Shown here piece after piece: positions 15,971 to 25,042 of a stretch of 64,000 nucleotides of DNA (positions within the stretch are counted from its first letter, which is position 1; every line of letters starts with the position of its first letter). A model generated the notes under the pieces. That model did not search any database and had not been told where the DNA came from. It saw only the letters and a program-made list of their open reading frames with translations. The position numbers and the translations under genes are program-made. The stretch comes from Mesorhizobium sp. ORS 3359 (GTDB lineage: Bacteria > Pseudomonadota > Alphaproteobacteria > Rhizobiales > Rhizobiaceae): NCBI GenBank assembly GCA_000824845.1, contig CCNC01000046.1:62001-126000 (forward strand), in the 5' to 3' direction.

Positions 15971-16917
15971 CCACGCTCCTGCTGGTGTTGGTCTTTGGCC
16001 CTCCCGCGGCGGCCGAGACGATTTACGTCTCCAACGAGCAGGACAACACCGTCGCGGTCGTCGACGGGGCGACCATGACATTGCAGGCGGCGATCGATGT
16101 CGGCCGGCGCCCGCGCGGCATGGCGCTTTCCGTCGACAAGAAGACACTGTTCGTTGCCGAAGGCGACGACAACCGCATCGACGTGGTCGATCTCGCCAAG
16201 CGGCAGGTCGTGGGTCAACTGCCTTCGGGCGCCGATCCGGAATTCTTTGTCGTGCACCCGGACGGCAAGCGGCTCTTCGTCGCCAATGAGAACGACAACC
16301 AGGTCTCGGTGGTGGATATAGCCGGCGCGAAAATCATCGGCACAGTCGATGTCGGCGTCGAGCCGGAGGGCATGGCGATCAGCGCCGATGGCCGAACCGT
16401 CGCCTGCACGTCGGAGACGACGAGCATGGTCCATCTCATCGACGCCACTGCGCTCGAACTAATCGACAATCTGCTCGTCGACACGCGGCCGCGCGCTGCG
16501 GCGTTCTCGGTGGACGGCAAGCAATTATGGGTGTCGTCCGAAATCCGAGGCACCGTCACGATCTTCGACACTGCGACACGCGCTCAAACGGGCAAGATCG
16601 AGTTCGAGGTGCCGGGCATCCGGCGTGAGGGCGTGCAAGCGGTCGGCATCGAGATGTCACGCGACGGCGCGACTGCCTATGTCGCGCTCGGCCCAGCCAA
16701 CAGGGTTGCCGAGGTCGACACGAAGACATTCACGGTCAGGCGCCTTTATCTCGTCGGCCAGCGGCCCTGGCATGTCGCGCTCTCTGGCGACCAGAAGCAA
16801 CTGATCAGCGCCAACGGCAACTCCGGCGATATCTCCTTCATCGACCTGGAGAACCGAGAGGTCGTGAAGTCGCTGCCGGTGGGGCGCGGTCCATGGGGCG
16901 TCGTGATCGGCCCATGA
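15958..16917 (+). CDS. PQQ-catabolism-associated beta-propeller protein (YVTN repeats)
   Basis: 319 residues. The signal peptide covers residues 1-19 (ILTTLLLVLVFGPPAAAE). Six to seven YVTN-type blades follow, each with a motif like IYVSNEQDNTVAVVDGATM or LFVANENDNQVSVVDIAG, closing with GRGPWGVVIGP. The family (TIGR03866 as I recall) accompanies quinoprotein dehydrogenases and their ABC transporter. The role is unknown, perhaps a periplasmic scaffold. The ATG at 15958 has GGAGGAGAG before it. It overlaps the ATPase gene by ATGA. Confidence 0.85.
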   Translation: MQILTTLLLVLVFGPPAAAETIYVSNEQDNTVAVVDGATMTLQAAIDVGRRPRGMALSVDKKTLFVAEGDDNRIDVVDLAKRQVVGQLPSGADPEFFVVHPDGKRLFVANENDNQVSVVDIAGAKIIGTVDVGVEPEGMAISADGRTVACTSETTSMVHLIDATALELIDNLLVDTRPRAAAFSVDGKQLWVSSEIRGTVTIFDTATRAQTGKIEFEVPGIRREGVQAVGIEMSRDGATAYVALGPANRVAEVDTKTFTVRRLYLVGQRPWHVALSGDQKQLISANGNSGDISFIDLENREVVKSLPVGRGPWGVVIGP

Positions 16918-17639
16918 ACGCCCTGGCGATCGAGAATCTTAGCCACAGCTTCGGAAGCCGGCAGGTTCTCCAGAATGTCTCGTTCACTGTGGATGAAGGC
17001 AGAATGTGCATCCTGCTTGGCCGCAACGGCGCCGGCAAGACAACGTTGTTCTCGCTGATCACCGGTCTCTACTACGCGCGCACCGGGCTGGTGCGTGTGT
17101 TCGATATGGCGATGCAGGCGAACCCGTCCGCCGCGCTCGCGCAAATGGGCGTCGTCTTCCAGTTGCCGACGCTCGATCTCGATCTGACGGCGGGCGAGAA
17201 CCTGCGCTACCACGCCGCGCTGCACGGACTTCCGACGGAACTGAGCAAGGCGCGCTCACGGGAGGAATTGAGCCGCCTCGAAGTGCTGGACAGGATCGAC
17301 GATCGGACCCGCGCGCTATCCGGCGGCCAGCGCCGGCGCGTGGAGATTGCGCGGGCGCTGATGCACGGCCCGCGCCTGCTGCTGCTCGACGAGCCGACCA
17401 CCGGGCTTGACGTGCCGGGACGGCGCGCGCTCGAGCAGCATGTAAGGGACCTTTGCCGGGAACGTGGCATCGCCGTCTTATGGGCGACGCATTTTCTCGA
17501 AGAAGTGGCGGCCGACGATGACGTCGTGGTGCTGGATCGGGGTAGGGTTTGCTGGACCGGCCCCGCGGACCGCATCGCGCCCGAACTCGGCGTAGGAAGC
17601 GTCGCTGAAGCATTCGCCTTGCTGACGGGTTCGCCATGA
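16914..17639 (+). CDS. ABC transporter ATPase, PQQ-alcohol system
   Basis: 241 residues and complete. Walker A is GRNGAGKTTLFSLI near residue 39, the Q-loop lies in VVFQLPTLDLDLT near 80, the signature is LSGGQRRRVEIARAL near 137, Walker B is LLLLDEPTTGLD near 157, and the switch His is in WATHFLEE. It is of the ABC-2 exporter type and pairs with the permease that overlaps it by ATGA. The conserved context is with quinoprotein alcohol dehydrogenases; the substrate is not established. Confidence 0.92.
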   Translation: MNALAIENLSHSFGSRQVLQNVSFTVDEGRMCILLGRNGAGKTTLFSLITGLYYARTGLVRVFDMAMQANPSAALAQMGVVFQLPTLDLDLTAGENLRYHAALHGLPTELSKARSREELSRLEVLDRIDDRTRALSGGQRRRVEIARALMHGPRLLLLDEPTTGLDVPGRRALEQHVRDLCRERGIAVLWATHFLEEVAADDDVVVLDRGRVCWTGPADRIAPELGVGSVAEAFALLTGSP

Positions 17640-18442
17640 AAGTCGATCACGCATTACGGGCACTCGACGGCATCTTGCGGCGGGAAATGCTGCGCTCGCT
17701 GCGGCAGCGCGCACGCCTGTTCTCCGCAATGGTGAGGCCGCTGGTCTGGCTGGCGATTTTCGCGGCCGGCTTCCGCTCCGTTCTCGGCCTGTCGATCACG
17801 CCGCCCTACCAGACCTATGTTCTTTACGAGGTCTATGTAGTGCCTGGGCTGGCGGCCATGATGCTGCTGTTCCATGCAATGGCGAGCTCGTTGGCCATGG
17901 TCTATGACCGCGAGATGGGCAGCATGCGCCTTTTGCTGACGGCCCCGCTGCCGCGCTGGTACCTGCTTGCCGCGCGCCTGCTTGCCAGCGTGATTGTCGG
18001 CCTGCCGCTCGTCTATCTGTTTCTTTTCGTGGCGCGCTTCTGGGACGTGCGGCCGCCGATCCTGGGCTATGTCGCCGTGTTCCCGGCGCTCGTGCTGTCG
18101 GGCTTGATGCTCGGCGCGTTCGGTCTGTTGGTCTCCTCGATGTCCACTCAGATGGAAAACTTCGCCGGCGTGATGAATTTCGTCATCTTCCCGATGTTCT
18201 TCGCCTCGACAGCGCTCTATCCGATCTGGCGCCTCGCTGAAGCCGGCCGGGTGCTGGCTACGATCGCCGCCTGGAATCCATTCAGCTCGGCGGTAGAGTT
18301 GATCCGCTTCGCGCTCTACCTGCGGTTCGACATGGTCTCCATGCTCGTTGTTGTCGCCTGTCTCGTGGCATTCTTCCTGGCGGCGGTGACCGGCTATGAT
18401 CCCGGTCGCGGCCTGTGGTCCCGGCGCGGCGGCGAGGGCTGA
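17636..18442 (+). CDS. ABC-2 type permease, PQQ-alcohol system
   Basis: 268 residues with six membrane spans. A cytoplasmic N-terminal helix RALDGILRREMLRSLRQR comes first, and the ABC-2 region with YDREMGSMRLLLTAPLPRWY after the second span is typical. It matches the permease family placed next to PQQ-dependent alcohol oxidation genes (PedC-like). It completes the four-gene operon. Its stop abuts the stop of the convergent cytochrome c gene (TGATCA), so the two operons share one end point. Confidence 0.88.
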   Translation: MKVDHALRALDGILRREMLRSLRQRARLFSAMVRPLVWLAIFAAGFRSVLGLSITPPYQTYVLYEVYVVPGLAAMMLLFHAMASSLAMVYDREMGSMRLLLTAPLPRWYLLAARLLASVIVGLPLVYLFLFVARFWDVRPPILGYVAVFPALVLSGLMLGAFGLLVSSMSTQMENFAGVMNFVIFPMFFASTALYPIWRLAEAGRVLATIAAWNPFSSAVELIRFALYLRFDMVSMLVVVACLVAFFLAAVTGYDPGRGLWSRRGGEG

Positions 18443-18859
18443 TCATCTGAGCGCATAGAGATAGGCCGCGATGTCGCGCGCCTGCTGCTCGGTGATCCTT
18501 GTCGAGGGCATGGCGGTGTGCGGATTGATTTCCCGTGCCGAGCGGATCCAGCGGATCAGGTTCTCCGGATTGTTCGCCAGCACACCGCCGATGTAGATGC
18601 GCCCGGCGAGGCTGCCGTCGAGCCGCGGCCCGACCTGGCCTTGCGCCCCCGGCACCCCGGGAATCGTATGGCATCCGGAGCAGCCATTCGCCGTCATGAT
18701 CGGAATGGCCCGCGCGCCCACGCCGCCGGTCGCCACATCCGAGTCGTGTTGGACACGCTCGCGCCGGTCAATCCACAGGCTCGCCGCCGCGATGGCGATG
18801 GCGAGAAGCACGACCCCGACGATGATACCGCCGAACAGCCTAGCCAGGTCGGAGCGCAT
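18443..18859 (-). CDS. membrane-anchored cytochrome c
   Basis: 138 residues. An N-terminal membrane anchor (residues 8-29, LFGGIIVGVVLLAIAIAAAS) is followed by one class I cytochrome c domain with haem motif CSGCH near residue 58 and axial Met in HTAMPSTRI near 115. It is the last gene of the ten-gene minus-strand operon and overlaps ctaG by 20 bases. It could carry electrons between the dehydrogenase and the caa3-type oxidase or within the oxidase. Confidence 0.88.
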   Translation of the reverse strand: MRSDLARLFGGIIVGVVLLAIAIAAASLWIDRRERVQHDSDVATGGVGARAIPIMTANGCSGCHTIPGVPGAQGQVGPRLDGSLAGRIYIGGVLANNPENLIRWIRSAREINPHTAMPSTRITEQQARDIAAYLYALR

Positions 18860-19727
18860 GGGCCGCCTCCCTGGTTCCGCTGTTGCTTATCCAAAGGCCA
18901 GCGAGCAGCAGGGCGGCTCCGCCGTAGATCAGCCCGGCCGGCACCCACATCACAAGCCCGGCGAGTTGCTGATCCTCGAGCGGGCTCAGGCGCCAGAGCG
19001 CGGCGCCGGAGGCATTCTCCGGATACCAGAGTTTTGGCGAGACCAGCAGCAGGACGCCGAGCAAGCCGGTGTGAAGCGAGGTGAAGAACAAATGCATGAC
19101 GGAAATGCCATAGGTCTGCTGTCGGCCGGAACGCGGCAGAAGCACCCACCAGAACAGCAGGGCGGTGCCGAGGAAGCTCGCATGCTGCGCATAATGCAGC
19201 ACACCCTGCTGCAGCGCTGCCTCGAACAGCGCCGGGACATGCCAGATCCAGATCGCTATCCCATGAAGGATCGTCGCGCTGAGCGGGCGAGCGGCGAAGG
19301 CCCAGAGCGCCTGCAGCACCTTGCCATGGGTGAGCTTTCCCGTCCCTCGGCGCAGTGCGGCCGGCAATGCCCACATCAAGGCCGCGCCGGGACAGGCGGC
19401 GACAAGAAGCGGCGCCGCCACGGCCATCAGCAACTCATGCTCGATCATATGGGCGGAAAACACCCGCTCACCGAGCGCATGGATGGGGCTGACCAGCGCG
19501 ACGGCCAACACGCTCCAGCCGGCCGCGAACAACAGAGCTTGCCGCAGCCGTTCGGGACGGCCTCGGCCGCTGCGACGCCATAGACGGCCCGCGCCGCTTC
19601 CATAGATGAGCGCGATCGCCGCCAGGGGAAGGGTGATGGGAAGCGCCAACGTCCACCGGGCCTCCGGCGCACCGACGCCGTAGCAGATCGAGGTCGAGAA
19701 GAAGGCGTCGAAGCTCATCGCAGGCAC
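18840..19727 (-). CDS. ctaG: caa3-type cytochrome oxidase assembly protein CtaG
   Basis: 295 residues with about seven membrane spans. The family signature is the His-rich segment AHMIEHELLMAVAAPLL near residue 93, with further conserved positions in HGIAIWIWHVPALFEAAL. This is the Bacillus-type (caa3) CtaG family, which helps deliver copper to the oxidase, not the Cox11-type CtaG of rhizobial aa3 oxidase. It overlaps the small membrane protein upstream by 13 bases. Its presence supports an active oxidase encoded in this operon. Confidence 0.87.
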   Translation of the reverse strand: MPAMSFDAFFSTSICYGVGAPEARWTLALPITLPLAAIALIYGSGAGRLWRRSGRGRPERLRQALLFAAGWSVLAVALVSPIHALGERVFSAHMIEHELLMAVAAPLLVAACPGAALMWALPAALRRGTGKLTHGKVLQALWAFAARPLSATILHGIAIWIWHVPALFEAALQQGVLHYAQHASFLGTALLFWWVLLPRSGRQQTYGISVMHLFFTSLHTGLLGVLLLVSPKLWYPENASGAALWRLSPLEDQQLAGLVMWVPAGLIYGGAALLLAGLWISNSGTREAAHALRPG

Positions 19728-20056
19728 TCATCGAGAATGAGCGCAGCGCTGCCCTGCATGATGATGACGAGGGAGAACAGCAATGCGGCGAGAATGCCGA
19801 GATCGGCGACGAAACGCTCGGTGTCTCGCGTGCGCTCCGGTTTGAATGCCGCGCCGCCTTGTCGCTTCGCCCGCCATGACAGCGCGCCGCCGAGCAGGGA
19901 AAACACCGCGAGCGACACCGCCACCGGTAGCACCACCTGCACCTGGCGAGTGCATTGCCAATGCACGAGGGCGTAGTTCAGCTGCGTCGAGATTGCCCAG
20001 GCCAACGGCCCCGACAACAAACCTCCCCACGACGTGCCCAGCCGCAGCGCACGCAT
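19715..20056 (-). CDS. small membrane protein of the oxidase operon
   Basis: 113 residues with three membrane spans (roughly 8-24, 40-58 and 86-106; the middle one is LPVAVSLAVFSLLGGALSW). There is no haem or metal motif. It sits between the subunit III gene and ctaG with overlapping or adjacent ends, in the place often held by a subunit IV-like or assembly protein. I do not recognise a named family. Confidence 0.7.
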   Translation of the reverse strand: MRALRLGTSWGGLLSGPLAWAISTQLNYALVHWQCTRQVQVVLPVAVSLAVFSLLGGALSWRAKRQGGAAFKPERTRDTERFVADLGILAALLFSLVIIMQGSAALILDECLR

Positions 20057-20057
20057 C

Positions 20058-20663
20058 TCAGCCTAACCTCGGTAGCCAGTAGATGAGGAGGTAGATCGGA
20101 ATCCAGGTGAGGACCACGAAGTCCCAGTAGAAGACATTGTCGCCGACATCGCCGAAGCGCCGGCCGCTATAGCCATGATGCGTGAACATCAACACCGTCA
20201 GGACAATCGTGTCGCCGACATCGGTGATCAGATGCGTGGTGTGGAGACCAAGCAGCACCCAGATCATCGAGCCGTAGGCGTTCGTGTCCCAGTAGATGTT
20301 CAGCGCCGGAAACTCGAACCAGCGCACGACAAGAGGCGCGAGGCCGAGCAGGGACATCACCACCATGCCGATCCGGACCGGCCCCATTGCGCATCGCTTG
20401 GCATAGCCGTTGAGGATGTGGTTGGGCACCAGGCTGACGATGAGAAGCAGGGTCACGATCGTTCCCGGCCAATGGTTGGGCACCGGAGCGCTGAGGCGCC
20501 AGTTGGGCCACAAGGTCGCGAGATAGAGATAGGCACCGGCGGCCAGCGCGAAACCCGTGCCTTCCAGCGCCATGAAGCCGAGCGTACCCCACCAGGTTGG
20601 GCTGCGCGGGCCATGCCCAAAGGTCGGTAGATCGGAAATATCTAAGACGGGGCGCTGGTTCAT
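20058..20663 (-). CDS. cytochrome c oxidase subunit III
   Basis: 201 residues with five membrane spans. Typical subunit III features are the segment WWGTLGFMALEGTGFALA near residue 24 and the C-terminal half with HTTHLITDVGDTIVL and FGDVGDNVFYWDFVVLTW, ending in FVVLTWIPIYLLIYW. It is the short form that lacks the first two helices, common in caa3/ba-type operons. The ATG at 20663 overlaps the subunit I stop (ATGA). Confidence 0.9.
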   Translation of the reverse strand: MNQRPVLDISDLPTFGHGPRSPTWWGTLGFMALEGTGFALAAGAYLYLATLWPNWRLSAPVPNHWPGTIVTLLLIVSLVPNHILNGYAKRCAMGPVRIGMVVMSLLGLAPLVVRWFEFPALNIYWDTNAYGSMIWVLLGLHTTHLITDVGDTIVLTVLMFTHHGYSGRRFGDVGDNVFYWDFVVLTWIPIYLLIYWLPRLG

Positions 20664-22636
20664 TCCTCGTCCTCCGGATCGCCCTTTGGCCAGAACCAGC
20701 CGACCAGGGTGACGGCGATCGGCGCGGCGCCCCAGATGATCGCCCAAGGCGTGAAGATCGAGTACAGGAAGGTGGCGCCGACGGCGATGGCCGCCAACAG
20801 TGGCCAGATCGACGGCGTCGCCGATTTTTCGCGGATGTCGGGATGGGCTTCCGCCACCGTCGAGATGATGAGTTCGCGCGCGTCGACGCGAAGCCCGGAG
20901 GCGACAGGGAGCGCCCCGCGCTCGGCCCAGAGCGGCTCGACATTCGTCACGACCGGAATGCGGGTGAAATTATAGCTGGGCGGCGGCGAGGACGTCGCCC
21001 ATTCTAGCGTGCCGGCATCCCAGGGATTGTCGCCCGCGGGCGTTCCGCGCAATGCGCCATGAACGAGGTTGAACGCAAACAGCACGAAGCTCAGGAAGAA
21101 GAGCACCGCGCCGGCGCTGATGAAGAGATTGATGTTCCCCCAGTCGAGCTCGGCCGGATAGGTGTAGACCCTGCGCGGCATGCCCCACAGTCCAACGATG
21201 TGCATCGGGAAGAATGCCGCGTTGAAGCCGATCATCGCCAGCCAGAAATGCCAGCGTCCGAGGCGCTCGCTCATCATGCGGCCGGTGATTTTGGGAAACC
21301 AGAAATAGGCGGCTCCCAGCAGCGGAAAGACCGAGCCGCCGATCAGCACATAGTGGAAATGGGCGACGACGAAATAGGTGTCGTGCACCTGCAGGTCGAG
21401 CGGCACCGAGGCGAGCATGACGCCGGTAAGGCCGCCGATGACGAAGGTGAAGAAGAAGCCGAAGACGAACAGCAGCGGTGTACGGATCACCGGCCTGCCG
21501 TCCCACAGAGTGGCCAACCAGCAGAAGATCTGAACGCCGTTGGGGATGGCGATCAACATGCTGGATGCGGTGAAGAAGCTGGCGCCGAGCTTCGGCAGCC
21601 CGGTTGCGAACATGTGGTGGACCCAGAGCCCGAACGACAGGAAACCGACAGCGATCAGCGACAGGACCAGCCCGAGATGGCCGAACGCCGGGCGCCGGGC
21701 GAAGGCCGGGATGATGGAGGATACCATCCCAGTCGCCGGCAGGAAGATGATGTAGACTTCCGGATGGCCGAAGAACCAGAACAGATGCTGGAACAGCAGC
21801 GCGTCGCCGCCTTCGGCCGGGTTGAAGATATGCGTGCCGACGAGACGGTCGAGGATCAGGAAGGTCGAGGTGATCATCACCGCCGGCATGGCGAAAACGA
21901 CGACGAAGGACGTCACCAGGAGCGCCCAGACATAGAGCGGGATCTTGTCGAGTGACATGCCGGGTGCGCGCTGTTTCAGCACGGTCACGATGGTCGCGAC
22001 CGCGACCGCCAGCGAGGACACTTCGGTATAGGTGATCATTTGCGCCCAGACGTCGGCGCGCTTGCCTGGACTGAATTCCGGTCCGGACAGCGGCACATAG
22101 GCGAACCAGCCGACGTCGGGCGCCATCGCGAGGGCGAAAGAGACCCAGGCGAAGAGGCCGCCTGATACATAGACCCAATAGCCGAAGGCGTTGAGGCGGG
22201 GGAAGGCGATGTTGCGGGTGCCGACCATCAAGGGCACCAGGTAGATGCCGGTCGCCTGCACAATGGGCACGGCGAACAGGAACATCATGGTGACGCCGTG
22301 CATCGTGAACAGCTGGTTGTAGAGGTCCGGGCCGATCAGGCCACGCTGCGGGCCCGAGAGCTGGATGCGCATGGCCACGGCGTTGAGTCCGCCCAGACAC
22401 AGGAAAAGGAAGGCGGTGATCAGGTAGCGGCGTGCGATGACCTTGTGATCGACGCTCGACAGCGCGCCGATGATGCCGGGAGGCGTCCGCCACGTCCGCG
22501 CTAACCAGCGGTGCAGGCTGGCGTCGTCCATGCCGGTGTCGCGCGGCCCGTCACGCGCTGGTGCTATATCGCCCCTGACGGACGTTTCGCGCTCCGGCGG
22601 CAGATCGCGTTCGCTGGTGAGGTCCGCGCTGCTCAT
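20660..22636 (-). CDS. cytochrome c oxidase subunit I (caa3-type)
   Basis: 658 residues. A hydrophilic N-terminus of about 70 residues precedes the twelve-span haem-copper core. Haem a ligand His lies in TMHGVTMMFLFAVP, the copper B/Tyr region is WFFGHPEVYIIFLPATG (with the Glu of the proton channel), copper B histidines are in VHHMFATG, and haem ligands in VAHFHYVLIGG. The last 90 residues add two spans, resembling a fused subunit IV. The ATG at 22636 overlaps the subunit II stop. It is the terminal oxidase of the operon and reduces oxygen to water while pumping protons. Confidence 0.95.
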   Translation of the reverse strand: MSSADLTSERDLPPERETSVRGDIAPARDGPRDTGMDDASLHRWLARTWRTPPGIIGALSSVDHKVIARRYLITAFLFLCLGGLNAVAMRIQLSGPQRGLIGPDLYNQLFTMHGVTMMFLFAVPIVQATGIYLVPLMVGTRNIAFPRLNAFGYWVYVSGGLFAWVSFALAMAPDVGWFAYVPLSGPEFSPGKRADVWAQMITYTEVSSLAVAVATIVTVLKQRAPGMSLDKIPLYVWALLVTSFVVVFAMPAVMITSTFLILDRLVGTHIFNPAEGGDALLFQHLFWFFGHPEVYIIFLPATGMVSSIIPAFARRPAFGHLGLVLSLIAVGFLSFGLWVHHMFATGLPKLGASFFTASSMLIAIPNGVQIFCWLATLWDGRPVIRTPLLFVFGFFFTFVIGGLTGVMLASVPLDLQVHDTYFVVAHFHYVLIGGSVFPLLGAAYFWFPKITGRMMSERLGRWHFWLAMIGFNAAFFPMHIVGLWGMPRRVYTYPAELDWGNINLFISAGAVLFFLSFVLFAFNLVHGALRGTPAGDNPWDAGTLEWATSSPPPSYNFTRIPVVTNVEPLWAERGALPVASGLRVDARELIISTVAEAHPDIREKSATPSIWPLLAAIAVGATFLYSIFTPWAIIWGAAPIAVTLVGWFWPKGDPEDEE

Positions 22637-23646
22637 TTCAGCCCCTCGAGATAGGCAACGATGGCGTTGAGTTCGTCGCCGCTCAGATCGACCACCGGCA
22701 TGTGCGAGCCGGGCTTCACGCCTTGCGGGTCGGCGATCCAGGCGGCGAGGTTGCCCCGGCTCATCGTCAATGTTCCGGCCGCGAGCGTCTGCCGGCTGGC
22801 GAGATGGGTGAGATCGGGCGCGACCGTTCCGCCCGCCGGCGTGCCGCCGATCTTGTGGCACATCACGCAAGGGCGTTTCAGGAAGAGGTTCTCGCCGGCC
22901 TTGGCCTCGCCGCCCGTTGGAGCGGCGGCCGGCTGCAACTGGTCGTTCCACCAGGCATCGAACTTCGCGCGCGGCTCGGCGATGATGAAGGTGCCCATAT
23001 TCGCGTGCTGCGCGCCGCAGAACTCAGCGCATTGGCCTCGGTAGACGCCTGGCTTGTCGGCCTTGATATCGAGCACATTCATTCTGCCGGGAATGAGGTC
23101 TAGCTTGCCGGAAAGGCTCGGCACCCAGAAGGAGTGGATAACGTCGGTCGAGGTGAGAAGAAGCCGCACGGGTTCGCCGGCGGGAATATGGATCTCGTTG
23201 GCCGTGGTCAGGACGCGGCTCGGCGTGGCGTCTTCGTAGCGCACCTCCCACCACCATTGATGACCGGTGACGCGAATGGTCAGCGCGGCATCCGAGCCGA
23301 TCGCGGCAAGCGTCCTGTTGGCGAAGAAGCTGAGCAAGGTTAGCCCGACCAGGATCACGGCGGTCAGCCCGACGGCGACCGTCACCACGCGCAGCTTGCG
23401 GCTGTCGGCGTCGGCGTCCAGCGCAAGCGGCTCGGCATGTTGCCGCGAGCGCATCAGCAACGGCACGGCAAGGGCAGCCATCACCAGCACCCACACCACC
23501 GCACACAGGCCGGTGAAGAACCAGATCAGCCATGCGAGCTCGCTCGCCGCCGGACCTTTCGGGTCAAGCGCCGATTGCCAGCCCGCGCATCCCTGAAGAA
23601 ACAGGGCGATTGCCGTGGCGAACGCAATCGAGGCAAGGCGTTTCAC
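22633..23646 (-). CDS. cytochrome c oxidase subunit II with fused cytochrome c domain
   Basis: 337 residues. A lipoprotein-like signal (FLQGCAGWQ) comes first, then two membrane spans, then the cupredoxin domain with HQWWWEVRYED and the dinuclear copper A site CAEFCGAQHANM (C206, C210). A C-terminal cytochrome c domain follows, with haem motif CVMCH near residue 260 and axial Met in SHMPVVDL. The fused haem domain defines caa3-type oxidases, which take electrons from small cytochromes c. It overlaps subunit I and the upstream cytochrome gene by ATGA. Confidence 0.95.
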   Translation of the reverse strand: MKRLASIAFATAIALFLQGCAGWQSALDPKGPAASELAWLIWFFTGLCAVVWVLVMAALAVPLLMRSRQHAEPLALDADADSRKLRVVTVAVGLTAVILVGLTLLSFFANRTLAAIGSDAALTIRVTGHQWWWEVRYEDATPSRVLTTANEIHIPAGEPVRLLLTSTDVIHSFWVPSLSGKLDLIPGRMNVLDIKADKPGVYRGQCAEFCGAQHANMGTFIIAEPRAKFDAWWNDQLQPAAAPTGGEAKAGENLFLKRPCVMCHKIGGTPAGGTVAPDLTHLASRQTLAAGTLTMSRGNLAAWIADPQGVKPGSHMPVVDLSGDELNAIVAYLEGLK

Positions 23647-24176
23647 GGCGACTTCCCCAGCGTGGCGGCATCCGGCATGCGGTTTTCGGACGGATGCACC
23701 ATCATGTCGTCATTGCGCGACGGCGCGGCGGAGGAGGGCGCGTTGCCGCTAAGCGAGCGAACGAAGGCCGCAAGTTCCCAGATCTGGTCGTCGGGGATCT
23801 TGTCGCGGAAGCTCGGCATGCCGTTCGGACGGCCGTCACGGATCGTGGCATGGATGCTTTCCATCGAGCTGCCATAGATCCACTTCTCGTCCATCAGCGC
23901 AGGGCCCATGCCGCCGCCGCCATTGGCATGGCACCCCGAACAATTGAACCAGCCGAACAGGCGCTTGCCTTCGCTCAGATGAAAGGCGTTGGCCTCGAAG
24001 CTCGCCGCCTTGTTGTCGGTGGGCGAGGGGCGCTGCCCGCCGGGTTCCAGCGTTGTCACCGGCGTCGGCTGCTCGCCGGAGCCGAGCGCCGATTGCGGGC
24101 GCGTGTCCCGCTCCTCGCGCTGGCACGCAGCAAGGGCCATCGACGCGAACAGGAGCAGCGCAACAACCGGTCTCAT
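23643..24176 (-). CDS. cytochrome c lipoprotein, possible XoxG-like electron acceptor
   Basis: 177 residues with a lipoprotein signal (LLLFASMALAAC, Cys near 18). The single cytochrome c domain has haem motif CSGCH near residue 80 and the axial Met in NGMPSFRDKIPDD, followed by WELAAFVRSLSG. It lies between the XoxJ-like gene and the oxidase, with four-base overlaps on both sides. I infer it carries electrons from the quinoprotein to the oxidase, the role of XoxG/CytL proteins. That is from position, not from a specific motif. Confidence 0.82.
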   Translation of the reverse strand: MRPVVALLLFASMALAACQREERDTRPQSALGSGEQPTPVTTLEPGGQRPSPTDNKAASFEANAFHLSEGKRLFGWFNCSGCHANGGGGMGPALMDEKWIYGSSMESIHATIRDGRPNGMPSFRDKIPDDQIWELAAFVRSLSGNAPSSAAPSRNDDMMVHPSENRMPDAATLGKSP

Positions 24177-25042
24177 CGTACCGCGCTCCCTGAGGCATCG
24201 ATGCGCGGCACGCCATATTGAGCCAGCAAGGCGTCTATTTCCGCCTTGTGCCTTGCCAAGGCACTGTTCACATCGCTGCGCAGCGCATCGTCCTCACGCC
24301 GCACGCCCATGGAGATATCGTAAATCATGGGCAGTTGCGGTCCGTCTATGCGCGGCGCGACGGGCGTGATGCGTAGCGGCACCCTCTGCTTCTGGGCGAA
24401 GTAGCCGGCAAGCGGACCCCAGACCACTGCAAGATCGATCTCGCCGCTCGCCACCGCATCGATGATGCGCGCCGGCGGATTGGGAGCGGAGTAATCGCCA
24501 TAGACGGGGTAGCCGATGAGGTGCCCGACGATGCCGCGGCGGCCCAGCGCCTGGACAGGAGGCGAGTTGGCGCCGTCGTCGCCGATGAGTTGAACGCCGA
24601 TGCGCAAGTCGCGCAGCCGCGGATCGTTGAAGCAGGTCACGTCCGGGCTGTCCTGGCGTGTCACAAAGACATAGGACGAGCGGTAGTAGGGCGTGGTGGT
24701 GCGCAGCATTTCGAGATTGGCCGGCGTGCCGGGCACCAGATCGCACAGTCCCGCCTTCAGCGTGTTGCGCACGAAGCCGCGGCGTTGCGCCCACCAGGTA
24801 TAGGTCAGTTTGGCGCCAAGATCGTCGGCGATGATCTCGGCGATCCTGTTCTCGAAGCCTTGGCCGGCCGCGTTGGAAAAAGGCAGGTTATTCGGGTCGG
24901 CGCAGACCCTGAGCTCACGAGGGCCGGCCGTCGCCGGCGAGATCAGCAAGGCGAGCGCGGCGATGCTGAGCGCCATGCGCGTAAGCAGCTTCTGGGCCAC
25001 GCCGTGGATCAAGCCGAATGCATCAGGGCAGACGGAACACAT
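24173..25042 (-). CDS. xoxJ: XoxJ/MoxJ-like periplasmic binding protein
   Basis: 289 residues in the longest form. A signal peptide (MALSIAALALLISPATAG) precedes a type II periplasmic binding fold that begins RELRVCADPNNLPFSN, with AQRRGFVRNTLKAGLCDLVP and YPVYGDYSAPNPPARIIDAV. These are hallmarks of the quinoprotein-dehydrogenase-associated binding proteins (MoxJ/XoxJ, TIGR03871 as I recall), thought to help mature or activate the dehydrogenase. The start is uncertain: ATG at 25042 (overlapping the dehydrogenase gene by 20 bases), GTG at 25000, or ATG at 24976. Confidence 0.88.
   Translation of the reverse strand: MCSVCPDAFGLIHGVAQKLLTRMALSIAALALLISPATAGPRELRVCADPNNLPFSNAAGQGFENRIAEIIADDLGAKLTYTWWAQRRGFVRNTLKAGLCDLVPGTPANLEMLRTTTPYYRSSYVFVTRQDSPDVTCFNDPRLRDLRIGVQLIGDDGANSPPVQALGRRGIVGHLIGYPVYGDYSAPNPPARIIDAVASGEIDLAVVWGPLAGYFAQKQRVPLRITPVAPRIDGPQLPMIYDISMGVRREDDALRSDVNSALARHKAEIDALLAQYGVPRIDASGSAVR

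Noticed and set aside
20970..22493. A 507-codon minus-strand frame inside oxidase subunit I, and a 298-codon plus-strand frame at 21059-21955
   Set aside because: The true subunit I frame carries all haem and copper ligands. These are Arg/His-rich shadow frames.
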